The position numbers and the translations under genes are program-made. DNA of 64,000 nt from Lachnospiraceae bacterium (lineage in GTDB: Bacteria > Bacillota > Clostridia > Lachnospirales > Lachnospiraceae). The notes under the pieces are model-generated. The model was not told where the DNA came from, searched no databases, and saw only the letters and a list, made by a program, of their open reading frames with translations. Positions within the stretch are counted from its first letter, which is position 1. Each line of letters begins with the position of its first letter. This document shows positions 48,700-57,497 of this stretch, one piece after another. Where the stretch lies: positions 186,001 to 250,000 of the forward strand of contig CABJAB010000005.1 of the NCBI GenBank assembly GCA_902363445.1. Reading direction: 5' to 3'.

Positions 48700-49902
48700 A
48701 TGAGTAATGCAATTGTAACTCTGAAAAAGGGAACTGGACGGACTTTGAAATCAGGCGGTCCTTGGATTTATGACAATGAGGTGGCAAGTATTCTGGGGAA
48801 TTTCGAGGATGGGGACATTGTACTGATACATGACTTCGACGGGTATCCGCTGGGAAAGGGGTTTATAAACCGGAATTCCAAGCTGACGGTCCGTATGATG
48901 ACTCGGAACAAGGATGCTGAGATAGATGAGGAATTTATCCGGATGCGTGTTAAGAACGCTTGGGAATACCGAAAACAGGTGGTGGATACGGACAGCTGCC
49001 GGGTGATTTTCGGAGAAGCCGATTTTCTGCCCGGTATTGTGATAGATAAGTTTTCTGACGTGCTGGTGGTACAGTCGCTGGCGCTGGGAATCGACCGGTT
49101 TAAGGTACTGATTGTTGACATGCTGAAACAGCTCATGGAGAAAGATGGAATCGTCATCCGCGGCGTCTATGAACGGAGTGACGCGAAGGTCAGAAAACAG
49201 GAAGGGATGGAATGTGTCAAGGGATTTCTCGGGGAACCCTTTGATACAAAGGTGGAGATAGCAGAAAATGGTGTCCGTTATCTGGTAGATGTAAAGGAGG
49301 GGCAGAAGACAGGCTTTTTTCTGGATCAGAAGTATAACCGCAAGGCAATCTGGAAGCTGTGCCCCGGCGCGAGGGTATTGGACTGTTTTACGCATACAGG
49401 CTCCTTTGCTTTAAATGCGGGATTGGCAGGGGCGGAGAGCGTGCTCGGCGTGGACGCGTCTGAATTGGGAGTGGCCCAGGCGAGGGAAAATGCGGCGTTG
49501 AATCATTTGGAAGAGAAAGTGGAGTTTCGCTGTGCCGATGTATTTGAGCTGCTCCCCGAACTGGAGAAACAGGGAGAGAAGTTCGATGTGGTGATCTTGG
49601 ATCCGCCGGCGTTTACAAAATCCAGGAATTCCATAAAGAATGCGGTAAAAGGCTATCGGGAGATCAATCTGCGGGCCATGAAGCTGATCAAAGACGGAGG
49701 GTATCTGGCTACCTGCTCCTGTTCTCATTTCATGGATTATGAATTGTTCACCCAGACGATCGGACAAGCCGCTAAAAATGTACACAAACGGCTGCGGCAG
49801 GTGGAATTTCGTACCCAGGCTCCGGATCATCCGATACTTTGGGCGGCGGATGATTCATATTATCTGAAATTTTATATCTTTCAGGTGTGTGATGAAAAAT
49901 AG
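48700..49902 (+). CDS. rlmI: RlmI-like 23S rRNA m5C methyltransferase
   Basis: 400 residues. An N-terminal PUA domain (residues 1-75: GRTLKSGGPWIYDNEVASIL, GYPLGKGFINRNSKLTVR) is followed by the linker region (VDTDSCRVIFGEADFLPGIV) and a Rossmann methyltransferase: TGFFLDQKYNR near 200, VLDCFTHTGSFALNAG near 227, VILDPPAFTKSRNS near 298 and LATCSCSHFM near 337 (catalytic Cys). E. coli RlmI modifies C1962 of 23S rRNA. The same target is likely but not proven. GGGAGGAAAAT precedes the ATG. Confidence 0.9.
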   Translation: MSNAIVTLKKGTGRTLKSGGPWIYDNEVASILGNFEDGDIVLIHDFDGYPLGKGFINRNSKLTVRMMTRNKDAEIDEEFIRMRVKNAWEYRKQVVDTDSCRVIFGEADFLPGIVIDKFSDVLVVQSLALGIDRFKVLIVDMLKQLMEKDGIVIRGVYERSDAKVRKQEGMECVKGFLGEPFDTKVEIAENGVRYLVDVKEGQKTGFFLDQKYNRKAIWKLCPGARVLDCFTHTGSFALNAGLAGAESVLGVDASELGVAQARENAALNHLEEKVEFRCADVFELLPELEKQGEKFDVVILDPPAFTKSRNSIKNAVKGYREINLRAMKLIKDGGYLATCSCSHFMDYELFTQTIGQAAKNVHKRLRQVEFRTQAPDHPILWAADDSYYLKFYIFQVCDEK

Positions 49903-50001
49903 CAGACCCGGTACGGACAGAATGATCAGTTAGCAGGAACGGCATAAGCATAAGGACGCCAGAGAAGGAAAACAGTCGGAGAGGGAAGGAAGAGACAGGA
50001 A

Positions 50002-51357
50002 ATGAGTCAGTTAAAGGGCGAGAATAGGAATAAACAGTCGAGAGCTTCAGCTGCGAAAGGGAAGGAAACACCGGGAAATAAAATTCATGGTAAAAAGATG
50101 GGATCAGGAGAAACGTTTTCAGAACGAAAAGGGAAATCGAATACCGGTAAGATTAAGTCTGTTTTTTCAAAAGACAGCCATGCGGCTGCAGCCGGCGGTG
50201 GATGCAGGGGGGATAAGGGACCGTTCTGCCCAGTCTCAAAGAAATGCGGCGGCTGTGAATATCAGGGGATTTCTTATGAAGAGCAGCTGCTGAGAAAGCA
50301 GAAAATGGCGGAATCTCTGTTAAAAGGAATCTGCCGGGTCCATCCCATAATCGGGATGAAAGATTCCTTCCATTACCGAAACAAAGTACATGCGGTTTTT
50401 GACCGGAAAAAAGACGGTACAGTTATTTCCGGGGTATATGAAAGGAACAGCCACAGAGTCGTTCCCATAGATGACTGTCTCATTGAGGACGAGCAGGCGG
50501 ACGCGATCATCCGGGATATCCGCGGACTGTTAAAATCCTTTAAGATCCGAATATTTGATGAGGACACCGGCTATGGCCTTCTTCGCCATGTTCTGATCAG
50601 GCGGGGCTTCACCAGCGGAGAAGTACTGGTGGTCCTGGTGCTGTCATCTCCAATCCTGCCGTCTAAAAATAACTTTGTAAAAGCTCTTCGGGAACTCCAT
50701 CCGGAGATCACGACTGTTGTGCTGAATGTCAATGATATGAAGACCAGCATGGTGCTGGGAGAACGGGAGATCACTCTTTACGGGAAAGGATATATTGAAG
50801 ATACTCTGTGCGGGAAAGTATTCCGGATTTCCCCCAGATCCTTTTATCAGGTCAACCCTGTTCAGACAGAGGTTCTCTATGGTAAAGCGATTGAATTGGC
50901 GGGTCTGACGGGAAAAGAACGTGTCATAGACGCGTACTGCGGGATTGGGACAATCGGGCTGACGGCCAGCAGTCTGGCCGATGAGGTCATAGGGGTAGAG
51001 CTCAGTAAAGAAGCGGTCCGGGATGCCGTTGCGAATGCCAAACGTAACGATGTGAAAAATATCCGTTTTTACCAGAATGACGCAGGAGAATTCATGACCG
51101 GGATGGCAGAGCAGGGGGAACATGCCGATGTAGTGTTTATGGATCCTCCCAGGGCAGGAAGCGACGAGGCATTTTTGTCCTCCGTTTTGCGGTTGGCTCC
51201 GAAAAGAATTGTTTATATCTCGTGTAATCCGGAGACGCTGGCGCGGGATCTTAAATATCTGGTGCGAGGAGGATACCGGGCGGAAGGAGCATGGCCGGTG
51301 GATATGTTTCCATGGACAGGACATGTGGAGGTTTGTGTGGAATTGTACCGGAAATAA
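50002..51357 (+). CDS. second RlmD/RumA-type methyltransferase, TRAM replaced by basic tail
   Basis: 451 residues. Instead of the TRAM domain, the first 70 residues are Lys/Gly/Ser-rich (ENRNKQSRASAAKGKETPGN onward) and look disordered. Then come the Fe-S cysteines (GPFCPVSKKCGGCEYQG near 75), the SAM motifs (VIDAYCGIGTIGLTASSL near 312, VVFMDPPRAGSDEAFL near 375) and the catalytic Cys (IVYISCNPETLARDL near 400). It is a paralogue of the protein at 36272, 14 kb upstream. Clostridia often have two or three of these, presumably for different RNA uridines. The basic tail could take over RNA binding. Confidence 0.9.
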   Translation: MSQLKGENRNKQSRASAAKGKETPGNKIHGKKMGSGETFSERKGKSNTGKIKSVFSKDSHAAAAGGGCRGDKGPFCPVSKKCGGCEYQGISYEEQLLRKQKMAESLLKGICRVHPIIGMKDSFHYRNKVHAVFDRKKDGTVISGVYERNSHRVVPIDDCLIEDEQADAIIRDIRGLLKSFKIRIFDEDTGYGLLRHVLIRRGFTSGEVLVVLVLSSPILPSKNNFVKALRELHPEITTVVLNVNDMKTSMVLGEREITLYGKGYIEDTLCGKVFRISPRSFYQVNPVQTEVLYGKAIELAGLTGKERVIDAYCGIGTIGLTASSLADEVIGVELSKEAVRDAVANAKRNDVKNIRFYQNDAGEFMTGMAEQGEHADVVFMDPPRAGSDEAFLSSVLRLAPKRIVYISCNPETLARDLKYLVRGGYRAEGAWPVDMFPWTGHVEVCVELYRK

Positions 51358-51646
51358 ATTATTCTATGATTTGCTAATATATAGGGTTTCATATAATTTT
51401 CATATTGTTTGCTAAACAAAAGCAGAGTATAAACAATATTGTATTGTACGGGATAGAATGTTCGAATCCGATTATGATAAAATATTCATTAAGGTAATCA
51501 ATAATAAGTAATACTTGCGGTTGATGCCTGGGTCCAACTGTGCGTTGTATCAATCTTTTTCACACACTCAGCACATGTTGAGACGGTATGTCTGCTATCA
51601 ATACAGGAGCAGCGATTACGAATGCTTCTACTAAAGAGGTATCGGA

Positions 51647-52243
51647 ATGGAAACAAAAAAGTATGAGATTTATAATTACTGGAAAGATAAGGCGATAACA
51701 AAAAATTTTGAAGTGAAGCTATGGGAGGCTTGTACGGCGGATGATGAAGCGGTGAAGATAACCGATTTTCCTGATGAAATATTTTGTTGGGCGTGTGAAG
51801 CTCTTCCATATGTTATTGCTGACTCTGATAATATTAAAACACTGTGGAATCATGACCATTTTTTAGACAAGGCGCATATTCTTGCTAAATCTAAGGGAGG
51901 AGAAGATACGCCGTCCAATTTGTTTTTACTTTGTCCTAATTGTCATGTGGAGGCACCAGATACGACAAACCTGCAAAACTTTTATGCTTGGGTTTATTAT
52001 AAGAGAAGGTTTGATAATTGGGTTCTGACCTATAAAAAAGAATTTGAGAAAGCGGCTAATATCAAAAGAGTTGACGTAGAAGAACTGTATAAACGTTGGG
52101 AACGGTTAAGCCTGAATTTAGATACAGTTGAAGCCTTGCGGGGTCAAATGGCAGAAAAATGTGCGCTGCATGGTTCAGCGATATCAATGAGCTCCAAAAT
52201 GATGAGTTTTATAGACATTCTGTTAGAATTAACAGAAGAGTGA
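51647..52243 (+). CDS. HNH endonuclease-like protein
   Basis: 198 residues. The HNH core is clear: FCWACEAL near residue 47, HDHFLDKAHILAKSKGGEDT near 70, PSNLFLLCPNCHVEAPDTTN near 90. It has two C-x2-C zinc pairs and the conserved His and Asn. The C-terminal half is helical (KRRFDNWVLTYKKEFEKAAN) and not recognised. The sequence is more AT-rich than its surroundings, suggesting transfer. HNH proteins of this type occur in phage, restriction and other defence contexts, but no partner gene stands next to it. The 290 bases upstream contain only AT-rich sequence and possible -10 elements. Confidence 0.8.
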   Translation: METKKYEIYNYWKDKAITKNFEVKLWEACTADDEAVKITDFPDEIFCWACEALPYVIADSDNIKTLWNHDHFLDKAHILAKSKGGEDTPSNLFLLCPNCHVEAPDTTNLQNFYAWVYYKRRFDNWVLTYKKEFEKAANIKRVDVEELYKRWERLSLNLDTVEALRGQMAEKCALHGSAISMSSKMMSFIDILLELTEE

Positions 52244-52399
52244 GGTATGATAGTAGTCTAACAGGTTGATTTTTTATGTAATAAGTGTTTTTGCCGTCAG
52301 GTTGTCAAAATTAACAGAAAGGGAAAGACGGTGGCATTTAAAAGAGTATCTTAGATAAATATTTAACGGGTAATTTATCGATACCTGGAGGTGACTTAT

Positions 52400-52843
52400 G
52401 TGAAGAATCATGATACTTCGAATTTGGAAAGATTTATAAAAGCGCAGGAAATGGATTATGATACCGCGCTGTCCGAGATTAAAAACGGTCATAAGCGGAG
52501 TCACTGGATGTGGTATATCTTTCCTCAGATCCAGGGACTGGGGCATAGTGAAATGTCCAGGTACTATGCGATAAAGGATAAGGAAGAGGCGCGGGCATAC
52601 ATGGAACATCCGGTGCTGGGGGCGAGGCTTATGGAAATATCGGAAGCTTTGATGAAGCTTCGGACCAATGATATCAGCGGCGTTATGGCCTACCCCGATG
52701 ACAGGAAACTGAGATCATCCATGACATTATTTTCTTTGGTCAGCAATGAACCGGTATTTCAGAACGTGCTGGATAAATTTTTCAGCGGTGAAAGGGACAA
52801 GTTTACATTAGAGGAGTTTGATTCTTTTATGGGTGGTAATTGA
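52400..52843 (+). CDS. DUF1810 protein
   Basis: About 147 residues. The family signature appears as ALSEIKNGHKRSHWMWYIFP near residue 22 and QIQGLGHSEMSRYYAIKDKE directly after, then LRSSMTLFSLVS near 105. DUF1810 proteins are small cytoplasmic proteins of unknown function. The start is taken as the GTG at 52400, eight bases after GGAGGT. An ATG one base earlier is out of frame. It is followed by the MmcQ-type gene after one base, so the two are co-transcribed. Confidence 0.85.
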   Translation: MKNHDTSNLERFIKAQEMDYDTALSEIKNGHKRSHWMWYIFPQIQGLGHSEMSRYYAIKDKEEARAYMEHPVLGARLMEISEALMKLRTNDISGVMAYPDDRKLRSSMTLFSLVSNEPVFQNVLDKFFSGERDKFTLEEFDSFMGGN

Positions 52844-52844
52844 T

Positions 52845-53588
52845 ATGGACAGACAAGAGATATTTGAACATGTGAAGCAGCAGTATGGAACGGAGCCGGA
52901 TTATCCATGGAAGGACTGGAATGCCGTGCTGCGGCATAAAGACAACAACAAGTGGTACGGTGTGGTGCTGAAGGTCGGCAGAGACAAACTGGGCCTGTCC
53001 GGAGACGAGGCAGTTGATGTTTTGAATGTGAAATGTGATCCGGTTCTCATCGGTTCCCTGCGTACGCAGCCGGGTTTTCATCCGGCGTATCATATGAATA
53101 AAGAGAAATGGATAAGCGTCCGGCTGGATGGCAGTGCTCCGGGGGATGAAATCAAAAGTCTGATCGCGATGAGTTATGAGCTGACCGGGACGAAGAAAAA
53201 GAAGCGAGGGAACAATATAATGACTGCTGACGAGCTGCTCTTTTTCGATAAAATGAAGTCAATGCTCCCAGTATATTTAGAACTTAAAGAGAGGCTCATG
53301 GAGCTGCATCCGGATGTTTTTATTAAAGTAAGTAAGACCCAGATATCATTCAAAAATAAATATATTTTTGCAATGGTCTCTTTTCAGAGAGTGCCAAAAT
53401 GTCCGAAGGAATATCTGCTGGTCTCTTTTGGACTCAGCTATGAAAAACAGTCTCCCCGAATCGCGGCGGCAACAGAAGCCTGCCGCCGCCGGTGGACGCA
53501 TCACGTAGTGATACGGAAGCCAGAAGAAATCGATGAGGAATTGATGGGCTGGATCGAGGAAGCCTGCCAATTTTCAAATAGTAAATGA
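52845..53588 (+). CDS. MmcQ/YjbR domain fused to a DUF5655-like domain
   Basis: 247 residues in two parts. The first (about 1-115) is an MmcQ/YjbR-type domain: YGTEPDYPWKDWNAVLRHKD near residue 13, WYGVVLKVGRDKLGL, and HPAYHMNKEKWISVRLDGS near 80. The second (about 125-247) resembles DUF5655: FFDKMKSMLPVYLELKERLM, then KVSKTQISFKNKYIFAMVSF and RRRWTHHVVIRKPEEIDEEL. Both occur as separate proteins in other bacteria, and the fusion is common in clostridia. A role in nucleic-acid binding has been suggested for MmcQ but not established. Its end overlaps the remnant on the opposite strand. Confidence 0.78.
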   Translation: MDRQEIFEHVKQQYGTEPDYPWKDWNAVLRHKDNNKWYGVVLKVGRDKLGLSGDEAVDVLNVKCDPVLIGSLRTQPGFHPAYHMNKEKWISVRLDGSAPGDEIKSLIAMSYELTGTKKKKRGNNIMTADELLFFDKMKSMLPVYLELKERLMELHPDVFIKVSKTQISFKNKYIFAMVSFQRVPKCPKEYLLVSFGLSYEKQSPRIAAATEACRRRWTHHVVIRKPEEIDEELMGWIEEACQFSNSK

Positions 53589-53958
53589 AATCTTCGAGAG
53601 CCATAAATTTTTTTGTTTTCCGTAAGAATTGAAAGCATCAATGACAGCCTGATCCGCTTCTACCTCGTTTGAAAATATCAGTGCGAATTTTCCATTGATT
53701 GCAGCGGGAGATAAGGCTTATTCCAAAATCCTCTAAGGTAATCGTATTAGTTTCGGTCATCTTTTTATCATCTTCTGAGTTTTCGTCAAATTCGTGGATT
53801 TCAGCACCAGCATATTTAAAACCGGATACTGCCCCTATCATCTCTGCCGTTGTTTCTGTACGGGTACCGCTCAGCACGCCTGTGTCAAGCAGATACTGTT
53901 CCAGCCCAGACAGAGAAACGTTGTTTTCTGAAACAGGAATGATTTCTTTTTCTGTCAA
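53574..53958 (-). pseudogene. frameshifted C-terminal remnant of an unknown protein
   Basis: Read on the minus strand, ENNVSLSGLEQYLLDTGVLS runs through ETTAEMIGAVSGFKYAGAEI to LEDFGISLIS. It then leaves frame: the neighbouring frame continues sensibly as PAAINGKFALIFSNEVEADQ and AVIDAFNSYGKQ, to a TGA. A one-base indel near 53700 explains this. No start codon with a ribosome binding site is seen, so the N-terminus is lost as well. The family is not recognised. It lies downstream of, and in the same direction as, the Ltp lipoprotein gene. Confidence 0.6.
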
Positions 53959-53980
53959 AAATGAATCGATGAGTGATGTT

Positions 53981-54010
53981 AACCGGCCCCTGTGTTGTGA
54001 GAGGCCGGTT
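53981..54010. terminator. hairpin after the Ltp lipoprotein gene
   Basis: AACCGGCC (53981-53988) and GGCCGGTT (54003-54010) form an eight-base stem just after the stop of the minus-strand lipoprotein gene. The flanks are not strongly T-rich on that strand. Confidence 0.45.
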
Positions 54011-54022
54011 TTAAGTTATTAA

Positions 54023-55135
54023 TTAATAACCGACAGCAGTGGCACCATATTCAGCCTGTTCAGAGGTGAAGCCTTCAAAGACCAATTGATCGATTAATCC
54101 CTGACGGGAGAACGAAGAATAATCCAAATAGTCCTGAGCTTTTTTAGCAGCCTGTTCATTCCAGTCTGCTCCGCAGCTGTCCACAGCTGAGGCTGCCTCT
54201 TCTGTAGAAAATCCTTCAAATTCCAGCTGATCGATTAATCCGGTGTAGGAAAAAGCGCTGAAGGATAAATAATCTTTTGCTTTCTTCGCGGCCTGCTGGC
54301 TCCAGTCTGCTCCACAGTTGTCCGCGGCATAAGTTGCATTTTCCGTGGAAAATCCCTCGAATTCTAGCTGATGTATCAAGCCGGTGTAAGAAAAGGCGCT
54401 GAAAGATAAATAGTCTTTTGCCTTTTTCAATGCGTTTTTTTGCTCCAACGATATTTCGGCGGTTGTTTCAACGGGGGGCGTCTCGGATTCGGCTGCCGTT
54501 GTTTCTGTAATCTCGATAACGGCGGAAGCCATTATTTCTTTGCAGTCTTCCAGATAACTGTATTGCGTATTATCTGAGCAGACATACATGATAGTGAACA
54601 TATTTTGTGCCATATGAGATACGAATACAGAAACCATTCCGTTCCAGTCAGAGCCGGAAGATTCGGCTGTGAAAGGTATTAATAAAGCTTTTTCGCCGGC
54701 AATCACTATGGTTTCTGTTTTCTCGGCTTTGAAACTGTCGAAACCGCCGGAAAATCCATTTATGAAATCATCTTCATAATCACTCAGCTCTTCGAAAGTG
54801 CTGACAGGAGAACTTTGACAGCGGAATTGGAGCATGGCCGAGGCATCACCGGTCTCGGGGTAAAAGGTTGCCGTATCCAGAGTGGATTCACCGACCGTCC
54901 AATTCGAAGGAATTGAAAAAGTATACCCCCGGAAATTGATTCCGGTATTTGTACTGGGGTTAAAATCCTTTTTTTCTTGCTTTGCCGGTGATGTTTCCTG
55001 CGCCTGGGTAGTAGTGGTCTCCGTTTCTGGTGCAGAGCTGGTCTCTTTGACAGCGTCTTCTTTTTTCTGCCCGCAGGCTGATATGGAGAATATCAGGCTT
55101 GAAGTGAGCAGGATCGCTAAAAGTTTCTTTTTCAT
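54023..55135 (-). CDS. Ltp-family surface lipoprotein with three tandem repeats
   Basis: 370 residues. The signal peptide MKKKLLAILLTSSLIFSISA ends in a lipobox with Cys (ISACGQ), so it is anchored to the outer face of the membrane. A Thr/Glu-rich linker follows, then a globular domain (about 50-215). The end holds three Ltp repeats of about 45 residues, each with the core KDYLSFSAFSYTGLI...QLEFEGFS; the first two are nearly identical. Ltp domains were first described in a phage superinfection-exclusion lipoprotein, though most chromosomal members are uncharacterised. The ATG at 55135 follows GGGAGG; an earlier in-frame start would precede that site. Confidence 0.85.
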   Translation of the reverse strand: MKKKLLAILLTSSLIFSISACGQKKEDAVKETSSAPETETTTTQAQETSPAKQEKKDFNPSTNTGINFRGYTFSIPSNWTVGESTLDTATFYPETGDASAMLQFRCQSSPVSTFEELSDYEDDFINGFSGGFDSFKAEKTETIVIAGEKALLIPFTAESSGSDWNGMVSVFVSHMAQNMFTIMYVCSDNTQYSYLEDCKEIMASAVIEITETTAAESETPPVETTAEISLEQKNALKKAKDYLSFSAFSYTGLIHQLEFEGFSTENATYAADNCGADWSQQAAKKAKDYLSFSAFSYTGLIDQLEFEGFSTEEAASAVDSCGADWNEQAAKKAQDYLDYSSFSRQGLIDQLVFEGFTSEQAEYGATAVGY

Positions 55136-55160
55136 ACTTGTTGCCTCCCTTTGTTTTATG

Positions 55161-55177
55161 TAAACCAAGTTGGTTTA
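55161..55177 (-). promoter_or_regulatory. 17-bp perfect palindrome upstream of the Ltp gene
   Basis: TAAACCAAGTTGGTTTA is symmetrical around a central G, about 26 bases upstream of the lipoprotein start. It is a possible operator. The rest of 55178-55490 is AT-rich with no other feature I can support. Confidence 0.45.
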
Positions 55178-55493
55178 TCATTCCTTGAATATCGATCTGT
55201 ATGAGGGTTACCCTTTCTTTCAATTTCACATGATGTTTTAGCAGTAATTATTTTATGAAATCTCCGAGTGATATTTTATACATTAGCCGACTTTAATCGA
55301 CATATTTATTATACATTATTTATTAAGAAATGTAATTGACATCTCCAATAAATAAACATGGTCCGCAGGGTCGAACTTATGATATATTTTGGTGATGAAC
55401 GCCAGGATTACCCAATAATAAGGACAATATGAAATATAAGAACTATGAACAGCGGCATTATGGCCAAAATTGATTTACTAACATGCCATACTG

Positions 55494-55522
55494 TTGTCAT
55501 CTATACTTTGATAAGATAATAA
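55494..55522 (+). promoter_or_regulatory. candidate promoter of the DUF3795 genes
   Basis: TTGTCA (55494-55499), 17 bases, TAATAA (55517-55522), about 40 bases before the ATG. Confidence 0.4.
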
Positions 55523-55563
55523 TGCAGCTGCCGTCCATGATTTTGTGTGTGAGGTTGTGAAAG

Positions 55564-55980
55564 ATGAAGATGCCGAGGGAAATTGACGATACCTTGTTTG
55601 CCCCTTGCGGAATGAACTGCTTGGTCTGCTATAAATACTGTAATCACAAGAGACCTTGCGGAGGCTGTTCCGGAAAAGCCGGCGGGAAACCGGAGCACTG
55701 CCGGAAATGCCGAATAAAGGAATGTGCTGGGGACAAAGGGGTGAAATATTGTTATGTGTGTCTGGAATATCCCTGCAGGCGGATCAGATCTTTGGAAAGA
55801 AGCTATAATATCCGGTATCATGCGAGTCTTACGGCAAACAGTCAAATGGTTAAAGCGCAGGGGATTCGGGAATTCATGAAACGGCAGACGGAACAATATA
55901 CCTGCCCGAGATGTGGAGGCGTCATTTCCATACACGATGCCGAATGTAGCGAATGTCGGCTTAAGTCGCCCGAAAGCTGA
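55564..55980 (+). CDS. DUF3795 protein with C-terminal zinc ribbon
   Basis: 138 residues. The Cys-rich DUF3795 pattern is clear: LFAPCGMNCLVCYKYC near residue 13, KRPCGGCSGKAGGKPEHCRK near 28, CRIKECAGDKGVKYCYVCLE near 47 and YPCRRIRSLERSYNIRYHAS. A C-terminal zinc ribbon follows (YTCPRCGGVISIHDAECSEC). These proteins probably bind metal, and no function is established. It is one of three DUF3795 genes within 8 kb; the next starts 70 bases downstream. Start: ATG at 55564 or the next one at 55570. Confidence 0.82.
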   Translation: MKMPREIDDTLFAPCGMNCLVCYKYCNHKRPCGGCSGKAGGKPEHCRKCRIKECAGDKGVKYCYVCLEYPCRRIRSLERSYNIRYHASLTANSQMVKAQGIREFMKRQTEQYTCPRCGGVISIHDAECSECRLKSPES

Positions 55981-56049
55981 TTAGGCCCATGGGCAAAGAA
56001 CACGCAGATGAAAAGAAGAAATACGGTTACGAGAAAAGGAGAAGATTAC

Positions 56050-56346
56050 ATGACAGAAAACAAGGAAATCGCTCCATGCGGAGTAGTTTGTAAGGAATGT
56101 GACGAGTTTGGGCGTTCATGCGGCGGATGTAATTCTTTAGAAGGAAAGGCGGTATGGGTTCCTGTTATCGGGAAGGAAGTCTGTCCATTATATGACTGTC
56201 CGGTTAACGGACACAAATACAAATCCTGCGGAGAATGCAGCGAACTGCCGTGCCAGATGTTCAGGGAATTGAGAGACCCGGCCATGACGGATGAAGAATT
56301 TGAAAAGAGCATTCAGGACAGGCTGAAGGTATTGAGAGAGAGCTGA
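56050..56346 (+). CDS. DUF3795 protein (short)
   Basis: 98 residues. The Cys pattern is IAPCGVVCKECDEFGRSCGG near residue 7, then CNSLEGKAVWVP, VCPLYDCPVNGHKYKSCGEC near 38 and SELPCQMFRELRDPAMTDEE, typical of DUF3795. The ATG at 56050 has GGAGAAG upstream; the open frame begins earlier without a ribosome binding site. It is co-directional with the DUF3795 gene before it and is followed by a terminator, so the two probably form one operon. Confidence 0.82.
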   Translation: MTENKEIAPCGVVCKECDEFGRSCGGCNSLEGKAVWVPVIGKEVCPLYDCPVNGHKYKSCGECSELPCQMFRELRDPAMTDEEFEKSIQDRLKVLRES

Positions 56347-56383
56347 CACCCTGAGCTATGTAGAGAAGACAGATAAAGAACAG

Positions 56384-56420
56384 AGCATGGGCGTACGGAA
56401 AGATTCGCCCGTGCTTTTTT
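56384..56420 (+). terminator. intrinsic terminator after the DUF3795 pair
   Basis: AGCATGGGCG (56384-56393) pairs with CGCCCGTGCT (56406-56415), then TTTTT. Confidence 0.88.
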
Positions 56421-56603
56421 CTGTTATTTTTTTCATGGTTCTGGTAAAATAATAGTATTGGTTTTTGCAGGTCGATACTGGTGCGGATTTATGCTTTCAA
56501 CCTGCAGGGAAGAGCCCCGCAGGTGGTGCGAAGGATAAAAACGGCGTCGGCGAAAGGTATAGGATAGGGATGAGCTGGGAATGGCAGAGAGAGGAAGAAA
56601 CAA

Positions 56604-57035
56604 GTGATAAGATATGTGAAGCCGGAAGATGAAATACAGATATTGTTGATGATGGAGCTGGTGAAGGATGATTTTGCTGGTTACGAGGAAACTGATTTTT
56701 TGAATGCGGTCCATATGGCGGCAGAGAAAAAGGAAGCCTTGCTGGAAGAACAAGGCGGCATGGCTGTGGCGATACTCTTGTTTTCCAGGGAGATGAAGGA
56801 AATTTCTTTTCTGGCTGTTCATCCGGACTTCCGGAAAAAAGGCATAGCAAGGCGGCTGATCATGGAAATGCTCACGAATTTTGAGAAGGGGGACATTCTT
56901 CAGGTAGTGACGTTTCGGGAGGGGGATGAGAAAGGGGCCGCGGCAAGGGCGTGTTATCACGCATGCGGATTTGTGGATGATGATGAGCTGACCGTATTTG
57001 AGTATCCCTGTCAGAAAATGAGATTAGAGATTTAG
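56604..57035 (+). CDS. GNAT-family N-acetyltransferase
   Basis: 143 residues. The acetyl-CoA binding motif is ISFLAVHPDFRKKGIARRLI near residue 72 (pattern V-x-P-x-x-R-x-x-G-I-A), with VKPEDEIQILLMMELVKDDF at the N-terminus and AARACYHACGFVDDDELTVF near 118 at the C-terminus. The start is a GTG with AGGAAG six bases upstream. The substrate is unknown. It stands alone between a terminator and repeat copy 5. Confidence 0.85.
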   Translation: MIRYVKPEDEIQILLMMELVKDDFAGYEETDFLNAVHMAAEKKEALLEEQGGMAVAILLFSREMKEISFLAVHPDFRKKGIARRLIMEMLTNFEKGDILQVVTFREGDEKGAAARACYHACGFVDDDELTVFEYPCQKMRLEI

Positions 57036-57072
57036 AATCTGTACAAGGGCGGATAAGAGAAAATGGCCCGAT

Positions 57073-57487
57073 TGGGTATACCTTTGAATATCTTTAAGAC
57101 AAGCTTATCCTGATTAATCAGAAGAGGCAAGAGGAAATCCATTTTCATCCAGGCGGCTCGCTGGCCATGCGGATATCCAAACCTTTTCTGGAATCAGGGA
57201 CATGGCGCCCATCCTTAACGGTGCGGCAGAAAGAAAACCGGCAGAAAGATTCCGGGCCGGCCTAAAGCAGCCCCTGCATCGCCAGCGAGCCGAAATCGTG
57301 ACGGTCCGGAACTTCTGCCGGTGCTAAACCGAGACTTAATCGGAGCTTATTTAAAATAATCCCAAAAAGTATTTTGTATCATACCCAAGGGCACCCCTTA
57401 ATTCATACCCTCCGGGCAGGCGCATTTCGTGCGGCAAGGTATACCCAAGGGCATCCCTCAATGCACGCCCTCCGTACGGTAAGGGAT
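57073..57487 (-). repeat. dispersed modular repeat, copy 5 (medium form, with tandem end modules)
   Basis: Reverse orientation. On the + strand it runs from TGGGTATACCTTTGAATATC through GCCAGCGAGCCGAAATCGTG and CCGGAACTTCTGCCGG to AAAGTATTTTGTATCAT, then two successive end modules (about 57380-57442 and 57441-57487). The 145-bp insert is absent: GGGGCTGCTTTAGGCC is continuous on the minus strand, which shows the insertion point. It lies directly upstream of the marR promoter. Confidence 0.83.
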
Positions 57488-57497
57488 AGAATTGCGG

